Positions 50,810 through 59,589 of a stretch of 64,000 nt of DNA are shown here, one piece after another (position 1 is the first letter of the stretch; every line of letters starts with the position of its first letter). The notes beneath the pieces were generated by a model. It searched no databases. It saw only the letters and a list, made by a program, of their open reading frames with translations, and had not been told where the DNA came from. The stretch is from Streptococcaceae bacterium (GTDB taxonomy: Bacteria > Bacillota > Bacilli > Lactobacillales > Streptococcaceae): assembly GCA_022484805.1 (NCBI GenBank), contig JAKVKP010000005.1, forward strand, positions 1 to 64,000, written 5' to 3'. The translations under genes and the position numbers were made by a program.

Positions 50810-51646
50810 ATGTCAATTCCAAATTACTATTTACTAGATGGCTATAAGTTGCCTCAGGTTGGTTTCGGAACTTATGGCTTAAATGGCACATCAGGTGTTC
50901 GAGTAATTGAAACAGCCTTAGATACAGGCTATCGTCTGATTGATAGCGCATTTAATTATGAAAATGAAGGGACTGTTGGGCAAGCAATTCGTAATAGTAG
51001 TGTTCTGCGCTCGGAAATTACTGTCACTTCAAAATTACCCGGTCGTCATCATAAATATGCGCAAGCGCTGGATACGATTCAAGAATCTGTTTTGCGAACA
51101 GGGTTGGATTATTTAGATTTATATTTAATTCACTGGCCGAATCCCAAAGAAGACTTATATGTAGAGGCGTGGCAAGCTTTAATTGATGCCAAGCGCTGGG
51201 GCTGGATTCGTTCAATTGGAGTTTGTAATTTCTTGCCTGAGCACCTTGAACGCCTAGAAAAGGAAACTGGTGTCTTGCCTGTTGTGAACCAAATTGAATT
51301 ACATCCAAAATTTAATCAAGCAGTGCAGAGAGACTATGACCAATCCAAAAAAATAATTACAGAAGCGTGGAGCCCATTAGGTCGTGCCAGTGATATTTTA
51401 AAAAATGAAGTAATCGGGGGTATTGCTCAAAAATATCGGAAATCAATTCCACAGATTATTTTACGCTGGCAAGTTCAATTAGGTGTCTTACCAATTCCAA
51501 AAGCGAGTCACATTGCACGGCAAGAGCAGAATATCGCAATTTTTGACTTTAATTTAACGGCTGAGGAAATGGCATTAATTAATCAGCTTAATCAAACGGA
51601 TGGTCGTTTGCAAAATCAAGATCCCAGCGTTTACCAAGAGTTTTAA
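50810..51646 (+). CDS. Aldo/keto reductase (2,5-diketo-gluconate reductase-like)
   Basis: 278 residues. LPQVGFGTYGLNG, YRLIDSAFNYENEGTVGQAI (Asp, Tyr), TSKLPG (Lys), LIHWPNP (His), GVCNF and PIPKASHIARQEQNI cover the complete AKR5-like core. Reduces aldehydes or ketones with NADPH. A GAGGAGG precedes the ATG. A strong UUCG-loop terminator follows. Confidence 0.9.
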   Translation: MSIPNYYLLDGYKLPQVGFGTYGLNGTSGVRVIETALDTGYRLIDSAFNYENEGTVGQAIRNSSVLRSEITVTSKLPGRHHKYAQALDTIQESVLRTGLDYLDLYLIHWPNPKEDLYVEAWQALIDAKRWGWIRSIGVCNFLPEHLERLEKETGVLPVVNQIELHPKFNQAVQRDYDQSKKIITEAWSPLGRASDILKNEVIGGIAQKYRKSIPQIILRWQVQLGVLPIPKASHIARQEQNIAIFDFNLTAEEMALINQLNQTDGRLQNQDPSVYQEF

Positions 51647-51682
51647 GTAATGATTTGTTTTGCAAATTAAATATGGATGTTT

Positions 51683-51710
51683 GGCAGTCGTCTTCGGACG
51701 ACTGCCTTTT
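51683..51710 (+). terminator. UUCG-loop intrinsic terminator
   Basis: GGCAGTCGTC and GACGACTGCC form a perfect 10-bp stem closed by TTCG, followed by T4. Confidence 0.9.
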
Positions 51711-51714
51711 ACCA

Positions 51715-51768
51715 TTGTCACTTACTCACCGAGAATTTCGGTATGAAATTTGAGGCAGTTAGTGACAA
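51715..51768. repeat. 50-nt imperfect hairpin repeat, copy 1
   Basis: TTGTCACTTACTCACCGAG… and …GAGGCAGTTAGTGACAA form arms of about 22 nt around GAATTTCGGTATGAAATT. Nearly identical to the next copy. Confidence 0.7.
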
Positions 51769-51778
51769 ATGCTCCAAC

Positions 51779-51832
51779 AACACTTACTCACCGAGAATTT
51801 CGTTATGAAATTTGAGACAGTTAGTGACAAAG
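51779..51832. repeat. 50-nt imperfect hairpin repeat, copy 2
   Basis: Differs from copy 1 at only two positions within the 46-nt core (CGTTATG for CGGTATG, GAGACAG for GAGGCAG); one outer base differs. Direct orientation, 12-nt spacer. Confidence 0.7.
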
Positions 51833-51899
51833 GTACTTAGCTTTATTTCTTTCAGTGTGATTTCATAGAACATTGAAAGATTAGCTTTCACTGAGTACC

Positions 51900-52110
51900 A
51901 TAAAGCCTGCTTTGAATGCTACAGTTTTAGAAATGCTTATAGATTATACTTGATGTTATGCGGATTTCCCGATGTTTCTCGGAAAGCTTGGATTATTTGC
52001 CAATATCAGGGTGATTATTGCCAGATTTCCCGATGTTTCTTGGAAAGCTTGGATTATTTTCAGATATCAGGGTGATATCGTTGTAGGACGACATGCTTTT
52101 TTTAATTTTT
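51900..52110 (+). repeat. Long dispersed repeat, with internal tandem duplication
   Basis: First part (51900-52015) matches the reverse complement of 37556-37670. The unit GATTTCCCGATGTTTCT to ATATCAGGGTGAT occurs twice (about 51963-52015 and 52025-52077), while the inverted copy at 37.5 kb has it once. The end ACGACATGC plus seven T resembles a terminator tail. Confidence 0.65.
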
Positions 52111-52173
52111 CGCTTATAAATACTTGAAAATACTTAAAAATACATATATTATATAAGTGTATAGGAGGCTATT

Positions 52174-52932
52174 ATGTATCAAGAACAGCGAATAGAAGCG
52201 ATATTAAAACTTTTAAATCAACGTGGCCAAGTATCAATTAAAGAAATTATGCAAAAATTTGATATTTCTCGCGATACAGCTCGGCGAGATATTATTGAAA
52301 CTGTCGAGACTGGACGCGCAATTCGAACTCATGGTGGCATCATTCCTGCTAAGCAAACTTTTCCAGTACTAGATTTTTTTGAGCGTCAAAAAGATTCAAA
52401 TCCCAATCGAGCATTACTTGCCAAGCGTGCTGCTGATTTGATAAAGACAAACGCAGTTTATTTTATAGATGTTTCAACAATTTTATTGGAAATGACGAAG
52501 CAAATTAGGACTAAATGTCGAATATATACTCACGCACTAGATAATGCGACTATTTTATCTGGTCAAACCGAGGTAGCACTGACTTTATTAGGTGGCGATT
52601 TTGATCATAAAAACCGTTTTTTCTACAGTCAAGAGAGTCTAGAAATTATTGATAATATCAAATTTGATATTGCCATGATTGGTGGAGCTAGCTTAGAAGC
52701 GGATGGTATCTATTTCAAAGAGCCAGAAAATGCAAAAATTAAGCAGCATATTGTTAAAAATGCGCATCAGGTTGTATTAGTTGCAGAAAATCGGAAATTT
52801 TTTAAACAATCTAATTTTAGAGGTGCCCAGTATGCTGATATTGATATTCTAATTACAGATCAGCCACTGAATAAACAACAGCGAAGCTTATTTCCTGTTG
52901 AGACACAAATTATTGAAGTATTGTCAGATTAA
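52174..52932 (+). CDS. DeoR-family transcriptional regulator
   Basis: 252 residues; HTH QVSIKEIMQKFDISRDTARRD (about 19-38) followed by RTHGGI and a DeoR sensor domain with DVSTILLEM, LLGGDFDHKNRFF and DIAMIGGASLEADGIYF. It probably senses a sugar phosphate and controls the HAD phosphatase gene 27 nt downstream, possibly more. Ribosome binding site AGGAGG. Confidence 0.9.
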   Translation: MYQEQRIEAILKLLNQRGQVSIKEIMQKFDISRDTARRDIIETVETGRAIRTHGGIIPAKQTFPVLDFFERQKDSNPNRALLAKRAADLIKTNAVYFIDVSTILLEMTKQIRTKCRIYTHALDNATILSGQTEVALTLLGGDFDHKNRFFYSQESLEIIDNIKFDIAMIGGASLEADGIYFKEPENAKIKQHIVKNAHQVVLVAENRKFFKQSNFRGAQYADIDILITDQPLNKQQRSLFPVETQIIEVLSD

Positions 52933-52959
52933 TTCAAATTATTTTTGAGGAGGACAATT

Positions 52960-53790
52960 ATGCAGAAAGTAAGATTAGTAATGAGTGACATTGACGGTAC
53001 GATTTTGAATGGTCAACATCAATTGACTTCAGCTGCAAAGAGTAGTGTGAGTGAGTTAGTTTCACAGGGTATTTATTTTATTTTAGCTTCTGCCAGACCG
53101 CCTAAGGCAATGATTGGCATTGCAGAAGAATTAAAAATAAAAATGCCATTAGTTGCTTTCAATGGTGCTTTAATCACAATACCGGTAGCAGCTGGGCAAT
53201 TTAAGGAAATTTATAGCTTACCACTTGAAAAGCTAGATGCAATCCTAGTTTTACAAACACTAAAGGGCTTTGAAGGCAGTATTAGCACCAACGTCTATGC
53301 TTCAGATCATTGGTTTGTTGAAAAGATAGACCATTGGAATCAAATTGAAAGTGACATTACAGGTATTACACCAGAAATTATTGACTTTGAGTCATTAATT
53401 ACATCGGAAATAGCGCTTCATAAAATTCTTTGTATTGGTGAGCCAGATGAGTTGACAAAGTTTGAGGCTGCTCTTGAGCGCTTAAATATTTTTGGTATTT
53501 CATTTGTACGTTCAAAAGCAAATTATTTAGAAATTATAAATACGCAGGTTTCCAAATTAGGTGCCATGATTGAATTAAGTCGGTTATTAAAAATTCCATT
53601 AAGAGATATTGTGGCAATTGGCGACAATGATAATGACTTACCAATGATTGTTCATTCGGGATTAGGGATTGCAATGGGGAACGCTTCAGTCGAGATACAA
53701 AATCAGGCAGATAGAGTGACCTTAAGCAATAATGATGAGGGATTTGCGCATGCACTCAATTCTCTAATCGCAGTTGAAAATTTTGAATAA
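52960..53790 (+). CDS. Cof-type HAD-IIB sugar phosphatase
   Basis: 276 residues. Motif I MSDIDGTILN, motif II LASARPP, Lys in KLGAMIELS and motif III AIGDNDNDLPMI are all present, with a cap domain between. These enzymes dephosphorylate sugar phosphates or pyridoxal phosphate. ATG 52960 follows GAGGAGG. It is cotranscribed with the DeoR gene. Confidence 0.9.
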   Translation: MQKVRLVMSDIDGTILNGQHQLTSAAKSSVSELVSQGIYFILASARPPKAMIGIAEELKIKMPLVAFNGALITIPVAAGQFKEIYSLPLEKLDAILVLQTLKGFEGSISTNVYASDHWFVEKIDHWNQIESDITGITPEIIDFESLITSEIALHKILCIGEPDELTKFEAALERLNIFGISFVRSKANYLEIINTQVSKLGAMIELSRLLKIPLRDIVAIGDNDNDLPMIVHSGLGIAMGNASVEIQNQADRVTLSNNDEGFAHALNSLIAVENFE

Positions 53791-53897
53791 CTATTATTCC
53801 AAATAGTTTATCTTTGACAATTTCCTAAGCAGAAGCTTAAGATGTTATTAGAAGTTAATTAATAATAAATATTTTAAATTATTTGGAGGTTATTCAG

Positions 53898-54416
53898 TTG
53901 AATTATAAAAAAGGTGTGAATTGGAGCTATTTAATCATAGGTATTTTATTTATTGTCACCGCATTGATTTCATTCTCTAATCCAAGAGGTAATTTGGTTG
54001 CAATTGTTGCTTTATTTAGTATTGCAGCGATATTGAAAGGTATTTTTGAATTATTTGTTCGCAGTCGTATTGATGAATACTCTGGGAAGAGCTCAACTTC
54101 ACTAATCATTTTGGGGATATTGGATATTATTATCGGTATTTTCTTCCTTTTCAATATGAACTTGGGAATCATTGCCCTTTCTTATATCTTTGCCTTTTGG
54201 TTTCTTATTGACTCAGTCGTTGAACTGTTCACTGCGAAGGCTTGGAAATTAGTGAGTAACGCAATTTACTGGCTAATCGTCGTCATCAGTATTATCGGAA
54301 TCATTGTTGGCTTAATGTTACTCTTCAATCCACTTGGATCAGCATTAACCTTATCCTTTATGGTTGGTTTTTACTTTATGTGGTTTGGTATCGAATATTT
54401 AATATCAGCATTTTAA
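53898..54416 (+). CDS. HdeD/DUF308-family membrane protein
   Basis: 172 residues, six membrane helices in three similar hairpins (LIIGILFIVTALISF, LIILGILDIIIGIFFLF, LIVVISIIGIIVGLMLLF), the DUF308 repeat pattern of HdeD. In enterobacteria HdeD is linked to acid resistance; the role here is unknown. TTG 53898 has GGAGG 8 nt upstream, better placed than TTG 53883, which overlaps that site. Confidence 0.8.
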   Translation: MNYKKGVNWSYLIIGILFIVTALISFSNPRGNLVAIVALFSIAAILKGIFELFVRSRIDEYSGKSSTSLIILGILDIIIGIFFLFNMNLGIIALSYIFAFWFLIDSVVELFTAKAWKLVSNAIYWLIVVISIIGIIVGLMLLFNPLGSALTLSFMVGFYFMWFGIEYLISAF

Positions 54417-54426
54417 TATTTAACTT

Positions 54427-54464
54427 AAAAAGTGGTTAGTTCAATTTTGAACTAGCCACTTTTT
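54427..54464. terminator. Bidirectional terminator
   Basis: AAAAAGTGGTTAGTTC and GAACTAGCCACTTTTT pair with one wobble; the flanking A- and T-runs serve the HdeD gene and the convergent pseudouridine synthase gene. Confidence 0.85.
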
Positions 54465-54469
54465 GAGTA

Positions 54470-55327
54470 TTATTGGATATGCTGATTAAAGCTTGCTGAT
54501 TGTGCTGTTACTGTAATATTAGTTTGTAAAAATGGATGATTTAAACTCAGCTCTTTTGCGTGTAGCATTAGCCTGCCCTTTGGATTTGGATGATAAAGTG
54601 GGTCGCCAATAATCGGATGCTTTTTTGAGCTTAAATGTACTCTAATTTGATGAGTGCGTCCTGTTTCAAGCTGACATTGAATAAGTGAGTGATGCTTGAA
54701 AATTTGCACTGGCTCAACATGGGTGATGGCAGTCTGACCGCTGTTTGGACTAATGATTCGCTTTCTACGGTCATGCCGATCACGACCAATTTTTTCATCA
54801 ATAGTAAAAGATTTAGAAATTTTACCTTCGACCAGTGCTAGGTAAGTTCGCTTAATTTTTTTTTGCTCTAGTAGCCGTCCAAGGATTGGCAAGACAAATG
54901 GATTTTTAGCGAATAGGACAGCACCCGAGGTTTCCATATCTAGTCTATGGACAACGAAAACCATTTGCTTTAAATAGGCAGCAACATGGTTTTGGAGCGC
55001 GATTTCATTTGGTTGATTGCCATGCGTTTTTAAATGCTCAGGCTTATTAACAATGATTAAATATTGGTCTTCATAAAGCACTTCCACAAAGTTTGGATTA
55101 CCAAAAGGAATCATTTGAAAAGGATAATCGTCCACTTCAAATGCTAAATGGATCGTATCATTTGCCTTGACTGTTTCATGCCATTTGATTGGCACTGAAT
55201 TGACCGTAATTGTTTTTCTAGTTCTTAATAAATGTCGTACTTTTCTAGGGACGAGCCAATCAACCTCTAGCAACTCTTTAATCGTTTTTGTTTGAAAGGA
55301 TTCTGGTAGTTTAATTGTTAATTCCAT
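54470..55327 (-). CDS. RluA-family pseudouridine synthase
   Basis: 285 residues: an N-terminal S4-like segment (VPRKVRHLLRTRKTITVN), the catalytic motif VHRLDMETSGAVLFAKN with Asp, and LETGRTHQIRVHLSSKKHPIIGDPLY. It isomerises uridines in rRNA or tRNA; which site cannot be determined. It lies 8 nt after the alpha/beta hydrolase gene and forms an operon with it. Confidence 0.92.
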   Translation of the reverse strand: MELTIKLPESFQTKTIKELLEVDWLVPRKVRHLLRTRKTITVNSVPIKWHETVKANDTIHLAFEVDDYPFQMIPFGNPNFVEVLYEDQYLIIVNKPEHLKTHGNQPNEIALQNHVAAYLKQMVFVVHRLDMETSGAVLFAKNPFVLPILGRLLEQKKIKRTYLALVEGKISKSFTIDEKIGRDRHDRRKRIISPNSGQTAITHVEPVQIFKHHSLIQCQLETGRTHQIRVHLSSKKHPIIGDPLYHPNPKGRLMLHAKELSLNHPFLQTNITVTAQSASFNQHIQ

Positions 55328-55335
55328 TGTGACTC

Positions 55336-56253
55336 CTAGTGATATTTCTTTAAGAACTTTTTGAGGCGATTGATATAGTCTTCAGTAGCAACCTCAACAC
55401 TGTTAGCATGTTTTGCGCCTTCAACAATCCATAGCTCCTTAGGTCCCTTGGTGGCGGCGTAGTTATTATAAACCATTTCTGTTGGTACAAATTTATCATT
55501 ATCGCCATGGATAAATAAGACGGGCAATTTATTTTTGGCTAAGGCAGCAGTAGAGCTAGCCTCTTGATACCAAAAGCCCGCTCGCATTTTAGAAATTGCA
55601 GAAACTTCATATAATAGTGGAAATTTAGGCAAATTATACATTTCTTTTGCTTGATAAGTCAGTTCATTCCAAACAGAATCGTAGCCACAATCCTCAATAA
55701 TATTTTTGACCTGTGTTGGTAATTTTTCACCGCTCGTCATCATAACTGTGGCTGCTCCCATTGATAAGCCAAAAAGTGTGATTTCAGCATTTGGATTTTT
55801 AGCAATTGTCTGTTTTATCCATTTGACATAATCTTTTTTATCGCTTGCTCCGTAGCCAATTAAGTCACCCTCTGAACTACCATGTCCTCGATTATCAGGA
55901 ATTAAGATGTTATAGCCGAGCTGATAAAATATTTCACCATAGCAAGCCATATCCTCTTTTGAACCATTAAAGCCATGAGCGATAATTACGGTTTTATTGG
56001 TTTTAGATTCATTTGGCAACCACCAAGCGTTGAGTATTAAGTCATCATTTTTGATTGAGCGTTTTTTTAAGTTACGCTTTAGAAAGTTTTGAGTTAATGG
56101 GTAAACTGGATTATTTTTACTTAATGGCGTATGGTCGATAAAGTTTTTTTCGGCTCTAACTTGAGCAACCTGAAAAAAATACAAACTTGCGGGAATAGTA
56201 ATCAAAGTAGCCGTCGATGCAAGGGCAATTGACCACTTAGTTAATTTTTTCAT
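55336..56253 (-). CDS. Membrane-anchored alpha/beta hydrolase
   Basis: 305 residues; an N-terminal helix (about 7-27) anchors the protein with the hydrolase outside. VIIAHGFNGSKEDM, DNRGHGSSEG and the nucleophile elbow GLSMGAATVM (Ser) precede FIHGDNDKFVP (Asp) and GAKHANS (His), a complete triad. It resembles B. subtilis YqkD-type hydrolases; substrate unknown. Divergent from argG. Confidence 0.88.
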   Translation of the reverse strand: MKKLTKWSIALASTATLITIPASLYFFQVAQVRAEKNFIDHTPLSKNNPVYPLTQNFLKRNLKKRSIKNDDLILNAWWLPNESKTNKTVIIAHGFNGSKEDMACYGEIFYQLGYNILIPDNRGHGSSEGDLIGYGASDKKDYVKWIKQTIAKNPNAEITLFGLSMGAATVMMTSGEKLPTQVKNIIEDCGYDSVWNELTYQAKEMYNLPKFPLLYEVSAISKMRAGFWYQEASSTAALAKNKLPVLFIHGDNDKFVPTEMVYNNYAATKGPKELWIVEGAKHANSVEVATEDYINRLKKFLKKYH

Positions 56254-56322
56254 TATAGACTCCTTAAATAAGAATAAATATTTATTTACTCTTATTTTAA
56301 CATATCGCTATCGAGTGTTCAT

Positions 56323-56425
56323 AAATGAATAAATACATTTTATATGCATAAAAATTGTATTATATTGAATAATATTATTTTTTTTGCCTATTTTATGAAT
56401 AAAAAGCTTGTTTTATGAATTTTTA
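56323..56425. promoter_or_regulatory. Candidate ArgR (ARG box) region upstream of argG
   Basis: ATGAAT occurs three times (about 56325, 56395 and 56415). The first lies in the dyad AAATG-AATAAATA-CATTT (56323-56340) and the third in TGAATTTTTATGTG. These partially fit the ARG box TGAATWWWWATTCA. Clustered boxes before argG are expected, but AT-richness weakens the case. Confidence 0.35.
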
Positions 56426-56536
56426 TGTGATAAACTATTTTTAAGTTAAGGAATGACAAAAATTAAAGGTTGACCGGGAGCAACAATTTTTGTAGCCTTG
56501 CTTTATAAGTGAGGTAAAATTAAGGAGAATTAATAG

Positions 56537-57835
56537 ATGACAAAAGAAAAAGTTGTATTAGCGTATTCAGGTGGCTTAGATACCTCTGTCGCAATTAAAT
56601 GGTTAAGTGATCAAAATTATGATGTCTATGCAGTATGTATTGATGTTGGTGAAGGTAAGGATTTAAACTTTATTCAACAAAAAGCTTTAAACGTCGGTGC
56701 TGTTGCAAGCTATATTATCGATGCACGAGAAGAATTTTCTTATGAATATGTTTCTTATGCAATTAAGGGCAATTTAATGTATGAGCAAAAATATCCATTG
56801 GTTTCTGCATTAAGTCGACCATTAATTGTGAAAAAATTAGTTGAAATTGCGAAAATTGTCGGTGCTGATGCGATTGCACATGGCTGTACTGGTAAAGGGA
56901 ATGATCAGGTTCGTTTTGATGTCGGAATTCATGCCTTGATGCCAGAAATCAAAGTGATTGCACCTGTCCGTGAATGGAAGTGGTCACGTGAAGAGGAAAT
57001 TGAATATGCGGCTAAAAATGATATTCCTATTCCTGCTGACCTAGATAACCCATACTCAATTGATATGAACCTTTGGGGTAGAGCAATTGAAGCTGGTGTC
57101 CTAGAAAATCCTTGGGACGTTTGTCCAGAAGATGCTTTCTTTATGACTAAATCAATTTTTGATGCACCTGATGAGCCGGAAACAATTACGTTAACATTTA
57201 AAAATGGTCTACCAGTTGCACTTAACGATGAAGAGTTAGCTCTAGATAAATTAATCTTAAAATTGAACAATATTGCAGGTGAACATGGCATTGGTCGAAT
57301 TGACCATGTTGAAAATCGTTTGGTTGGTATCAAATCACGTGAAGTGTATGAATGTCCAGCAGCAACGGTAATCATGAAGGCTCATAAGGATATTGAGGAT
57401 ATTACCTTTGTTAGAGAAATTAGTCACTTTAAGCCAATTATCGAAAATCAATTAGCGAATTCAATTTATGAAGCACTTTGGTTCAATCCAGCAGTCGATG
57501 CTTTGAAGGCTTACATTGATGATACACAAACTGCAGTAAATGGTACAGTAAGAGTTAAGCTATATAAGGGTAATGCAATTTGTGAAGGTCGAGTTTCTGA
57601 AAACTCACTCTACGATGAAAAATTAGCAACTTATACTTCAGCGGATGAATTTGATCAAGCAGCAGCCCTAGGCTTTATTGATATTTACGGTTTACCAACC
57701 AAGGTTAATTGTCAAGTTCAAACGAAATTAGCAATTGAAGCTGGTTTAGGTGAAACGACGATTGCGGGTAAACAAATTTCAGAAAATGTTAAAAATGCTA
57801 AAGTTTTACAAATTGAAACAAAAAAGAATCAATAG
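56537..57835 (+). CDS. argG: Argininosuccinate synthase
   Basis: 432 residues with the PP-loop AYSGGLDTS near 9-17, [22 protein letters not shown] and [13 protein letters not shown]. It ligates citrulline and aspartate with ATP. Normally argH follows, but here a terminator and the convergent copY gene come next, so argininosuccinate lyase is not encoded nearby. The ribosome binding site AAGGAG precedes the ATG. Candidate ARG boxes lie upstream. Confidence 0.96.
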   Translation: MTKEKVVLAYSGGLDTSVAIKWLSDQNYDVYAVCIDVGEGKDLNFIQQKALNVGAVASYIIDAREEFSYEYVSYAIKGNLMYEQKYPLVSALSRPLIVKKLVEIAKIVGADAIAHGCTGKGNDQVRFDVGIHALMPEIKVIAPVREWKWSREEEIEYAAKNDIPIPADLDNPYSIDMNLWGRAIEAGVLENPWDVCPEDAFFMTKSIFDAPDEPETITLTFKNGLPVALNDEELALDKLILKLNNIAGEHGIGRIDHVENRLVGIKSREVYECPAATVIMKAHKDIEDITFVREISHFKPIIENQLANSIYEALWFNPAVDALKAYIDDTQTAVNGTVRVKLYKGNAICEGRVSENSLYDEKLATYTSADEFDQAAALGFIDIYGLPTKVNCQVQTKLAIEAGLGETTIAGKQISENVKNAKVLQIETKKNQ

Positions 57836-57988
57836 ATTGAAGTGATTGATTAGATCAAATAATGCTGTCAGGGAGCCGCATTTGATTGAAAATCAGTCTA
57901 TCTATTATATTTAATCGATTAAAGAGTTCAGAGAAGCTCTATCACATCAAATGATTTTTGTCAGTGAGCAAGATATTGATGCTAGTTT

Positions 57989-58026
57989 AAAAAGTCATTC
58001 ATCAGCTTTGATGAATGACTTTTTAG
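57989..58026. terminator. Bidirectional terminator between argG and copY
   Basis: AAAAAGTCATTCATC (57989-58003) and GATGAATGACTTTTT (58010-58024) are exact complements with A- and T-runs on either side. Confidence 0.9.
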
Positions 58027-58042
58027 TTGAAATAAAAAATGG

Positions 58043-58465
58043 TTAGTGACAGCTTTTTTCACTATTTGGTAAGCAATTACATTGGATATGTGCTGGTGCC
58101 TTGTTAGCCTTTTCTTGGAGAATATTAATTAAGGCTTGACAATCATGCTGGCTCAAGGGAAGTGCCTCAAGAACTTCAGCTAATGATTGACCAGTTTTAT
58201 GGGCACACATTGCTGAGAAAAGAGTTTCAAGTTGGCTATTCATTGTATCAATTTCTTTTACGGTGGCATAATATGTGCGATTACGTGCTTCACCATTATT
58301 TGTCACAAAGCCCTTGGCTTCTAATCTTTTGAGTAATGTTTTAATCGTTGAGGGCGACCATTCAGTCATCTCTTGCATCACCTGAATTAATTTAGCTGAA
58401 GTAACGGAATGCAATGTCCAAATGACACGCATTAATCGCCATTCACTGGGGGTAATTTCTTGCAT
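58043..58465 (-). CDS. copY: CopY/TcrY-family copper-responsive repressor
   Basis: 140 residues. The BlaI/MecI-type winged helix (SEWRLMRVIWTLHSVTSAKL, WSPSTIKTLLKRLEAKGFV) is followed by a dimerisation part and a Cys-rich tail, CNCLPNSEKSCH. CopY proteins bind Zn or Cu through C-x-C-x4-5-C-x-C; here the second pair reads C-H and the spacing is longer. A TACAATTGTA cop box lies 47 bp upstream of its start. No copA, copB or copZ is present in the window, so the usual partners are missing or elsewhere. Confidence 0.85.
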   Translation of the reverse strand: MQEITPSEWRLMRVIWTLHSVTSAKLIQVMQEMTEWSPSTIKTLLKRLEAKGFVTNNGEARNRTYYATVKEIDTMNSQLETLFSAMCAHKTGQSLAEVLEALPLSQHDCQALINILQEKANKAPAHIQCNCLPNSEKSCH

Positions 58466-58511
58466 GATAAGCTCCTTAGCTTTATTTTTTCTTCAGTATC
58501 ATTTTTTTGTT

Positions 58512-58521
58512 TACAATTGTA
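58512..58521. promoter_or_regulatory. cop box (CopY operator)
   Basis: TACAATTGTA matches the TACAnnTGTA operator of CopY exactly and lies just upstream of copY, which suggests autorepression. Confidence 0.75.
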
Positions 58522-58609
58522 GTCTAACAATTTTTTCCTTTTTTGTAAAATATTTTATAAAGAATTAGAAATATTGTATTTAACTTTTTTAAAAAATGCA
58601 ATTTTAGTT

Positions 58610-58627
58610 TATACTATATAGAGTATA
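58610..58627. promoter_or_regulatory. Palindrome in the copY-cdaA intergenic region
   Basis: TATACT-ATATAG-AGTATA is an inverted repeat about 85 bp upstream of cdaA. It may overlap a -10 element or be an operator. Confidence 0.35.
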
Positions 58628-58710
58628 CTGTGATAATTGTAAGTTTGGTGATTGTATTTTCAGCCAATCAATACATTTTAGGTAAATGAAAAAGAAAAGG
58701 GAATGAAATT

Positions 58711-59589
58711 ATGGACTACAATCAACTCTTTAGTTTAGATTTTTGGCGCCAAGTATTTTTTCCAGATGGGTTCAGTTTTCATTTTTTAGTGAGTCTGATT
58801 GATATCGCACTTGTTTGGTATGTAATATACAAGTTAATTAAAATTGTTAAGGATACAAGAATTGTTCAAATCATCAAAGGGATTGCTTTATTCTTTATTG
58901 CTAGAATTCTTAGTGAAATTATTGGTTTAACGACTGTTACTTGGTTAATGAATCAAGTTATCACGTATGGTGTGATTGCTTGTATTATTATCTTTCAACC
59001 GGAAGCGCGCTTATTATTAGAGCTGCTTGGTCGAACTACTAAGGTCTTCAACAAGCGGCGTGTTACTAGCCCAGAAGCAAGACATATTGAGGCTTATGAG
59101 CATGCGGTAGCCTACATGGCAAAGCGTAAAATCGGTGCATTAATCACAATTGAGCAAAGTCAGAACTTGTCTGAATATGTGTCTACTGGTATTCGTTTAG
59201 ATGCTGATATTACAGCAGAATTATTAATTAATATTTTTATTCCAAATACACCACTGCATGACGGCGCAGTTATTGTCCAAAAGGATAAAATTAGCGTGGC
59301 AAGTGCCTATCTACCTCTGTCGGAAAACCCAAATATTTCAAAAGAATTTGGAACGCGCCATCGGGCAGCAATCGGTATTAGTGAAGCAACTGATGCGTTG
59401 ACTATTATTGTTTCTGAAGAAACAGGAGAAATCAGTTTAACCAAAAACGGCATCTTTATTCCACATCTAAATATGGAAGGATTTGTCAATCAGTTAAAAA
59501 GTGAGTTGCTTGAACCTGAACAAGATCATAAGAAAAATTCACTGTTTGAACATTTCTTTGATTTAAGGAGGAAGCACTCAGATGAATAA
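58711..59589 (+). CDS. cdaA: Diadenylate cyclase CdaA (c-di-AMP synthase)
   Basis: 292 residues: three N-terminal membrane helices, then the DAC domain with DGA at 184-186 and RHR at 216-218, the catalytic motifs. It makes c-di-AMP, which controls potassium and osmolyte uptake and cell-wall homeostasis. The gene overlaps cdaR by 8 nt and glmM follows, the conserved Firmicute order. Confidence 0.97.
   Translation: MDYNQLFSLDFWRQVFFPDGFSFHFLVSLIDIALVWYVIYKLIKIVKDTRIVQIIKGIALFFIARILSEIIGLTTVTWLMNQVITYGVIACIIIFQPEARLLLELLGRTTKVFNKRRVTSPEARHIEAYEHAVAYMAKRKIGALITIEQSQNLSEYVSTGIRLDADITAELLINIFIPNTPLHDGAVIVQKDKISVASAYLPLSENPNISKEFGTRHRAAIGISEATDALTIIVSEETGEISLTKNGIFIPHLNMEGFVNQLKSELLEPEQDHKKNSLFEHFFDLRRKHSDE

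Larger units (their letters stand above)
51647..52173. other. 527-nt repeat-rich non-coding region
   Basis: Holds the terminator (51683), two copies of a 50-nt hairpin repeat (51715-51768, 51779-51832), a long interrupted hairpin with GGTACT/AGTACC ends (about 51832-51900), and the dispersed repeat with an internal 62-nt duplication (51900-52110). No protein gene is supported. Confidence 0.7.

Noticed and set aside
51715..52077. Possible CRISPR array
   Set aside because: Only two copies each of two unrelated repeats, palindromic throughout and with unequal spacers; no cas genes.
56929..57375. Long antisense frame inside argG
   Set aside because: Shadow of the conserved argG coding sequence; no start signal of its own.
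57836..57988. Degraded argH after argG
   Set aside because: Translations of the gap in all frames show no argininosuccinate lyase motif.
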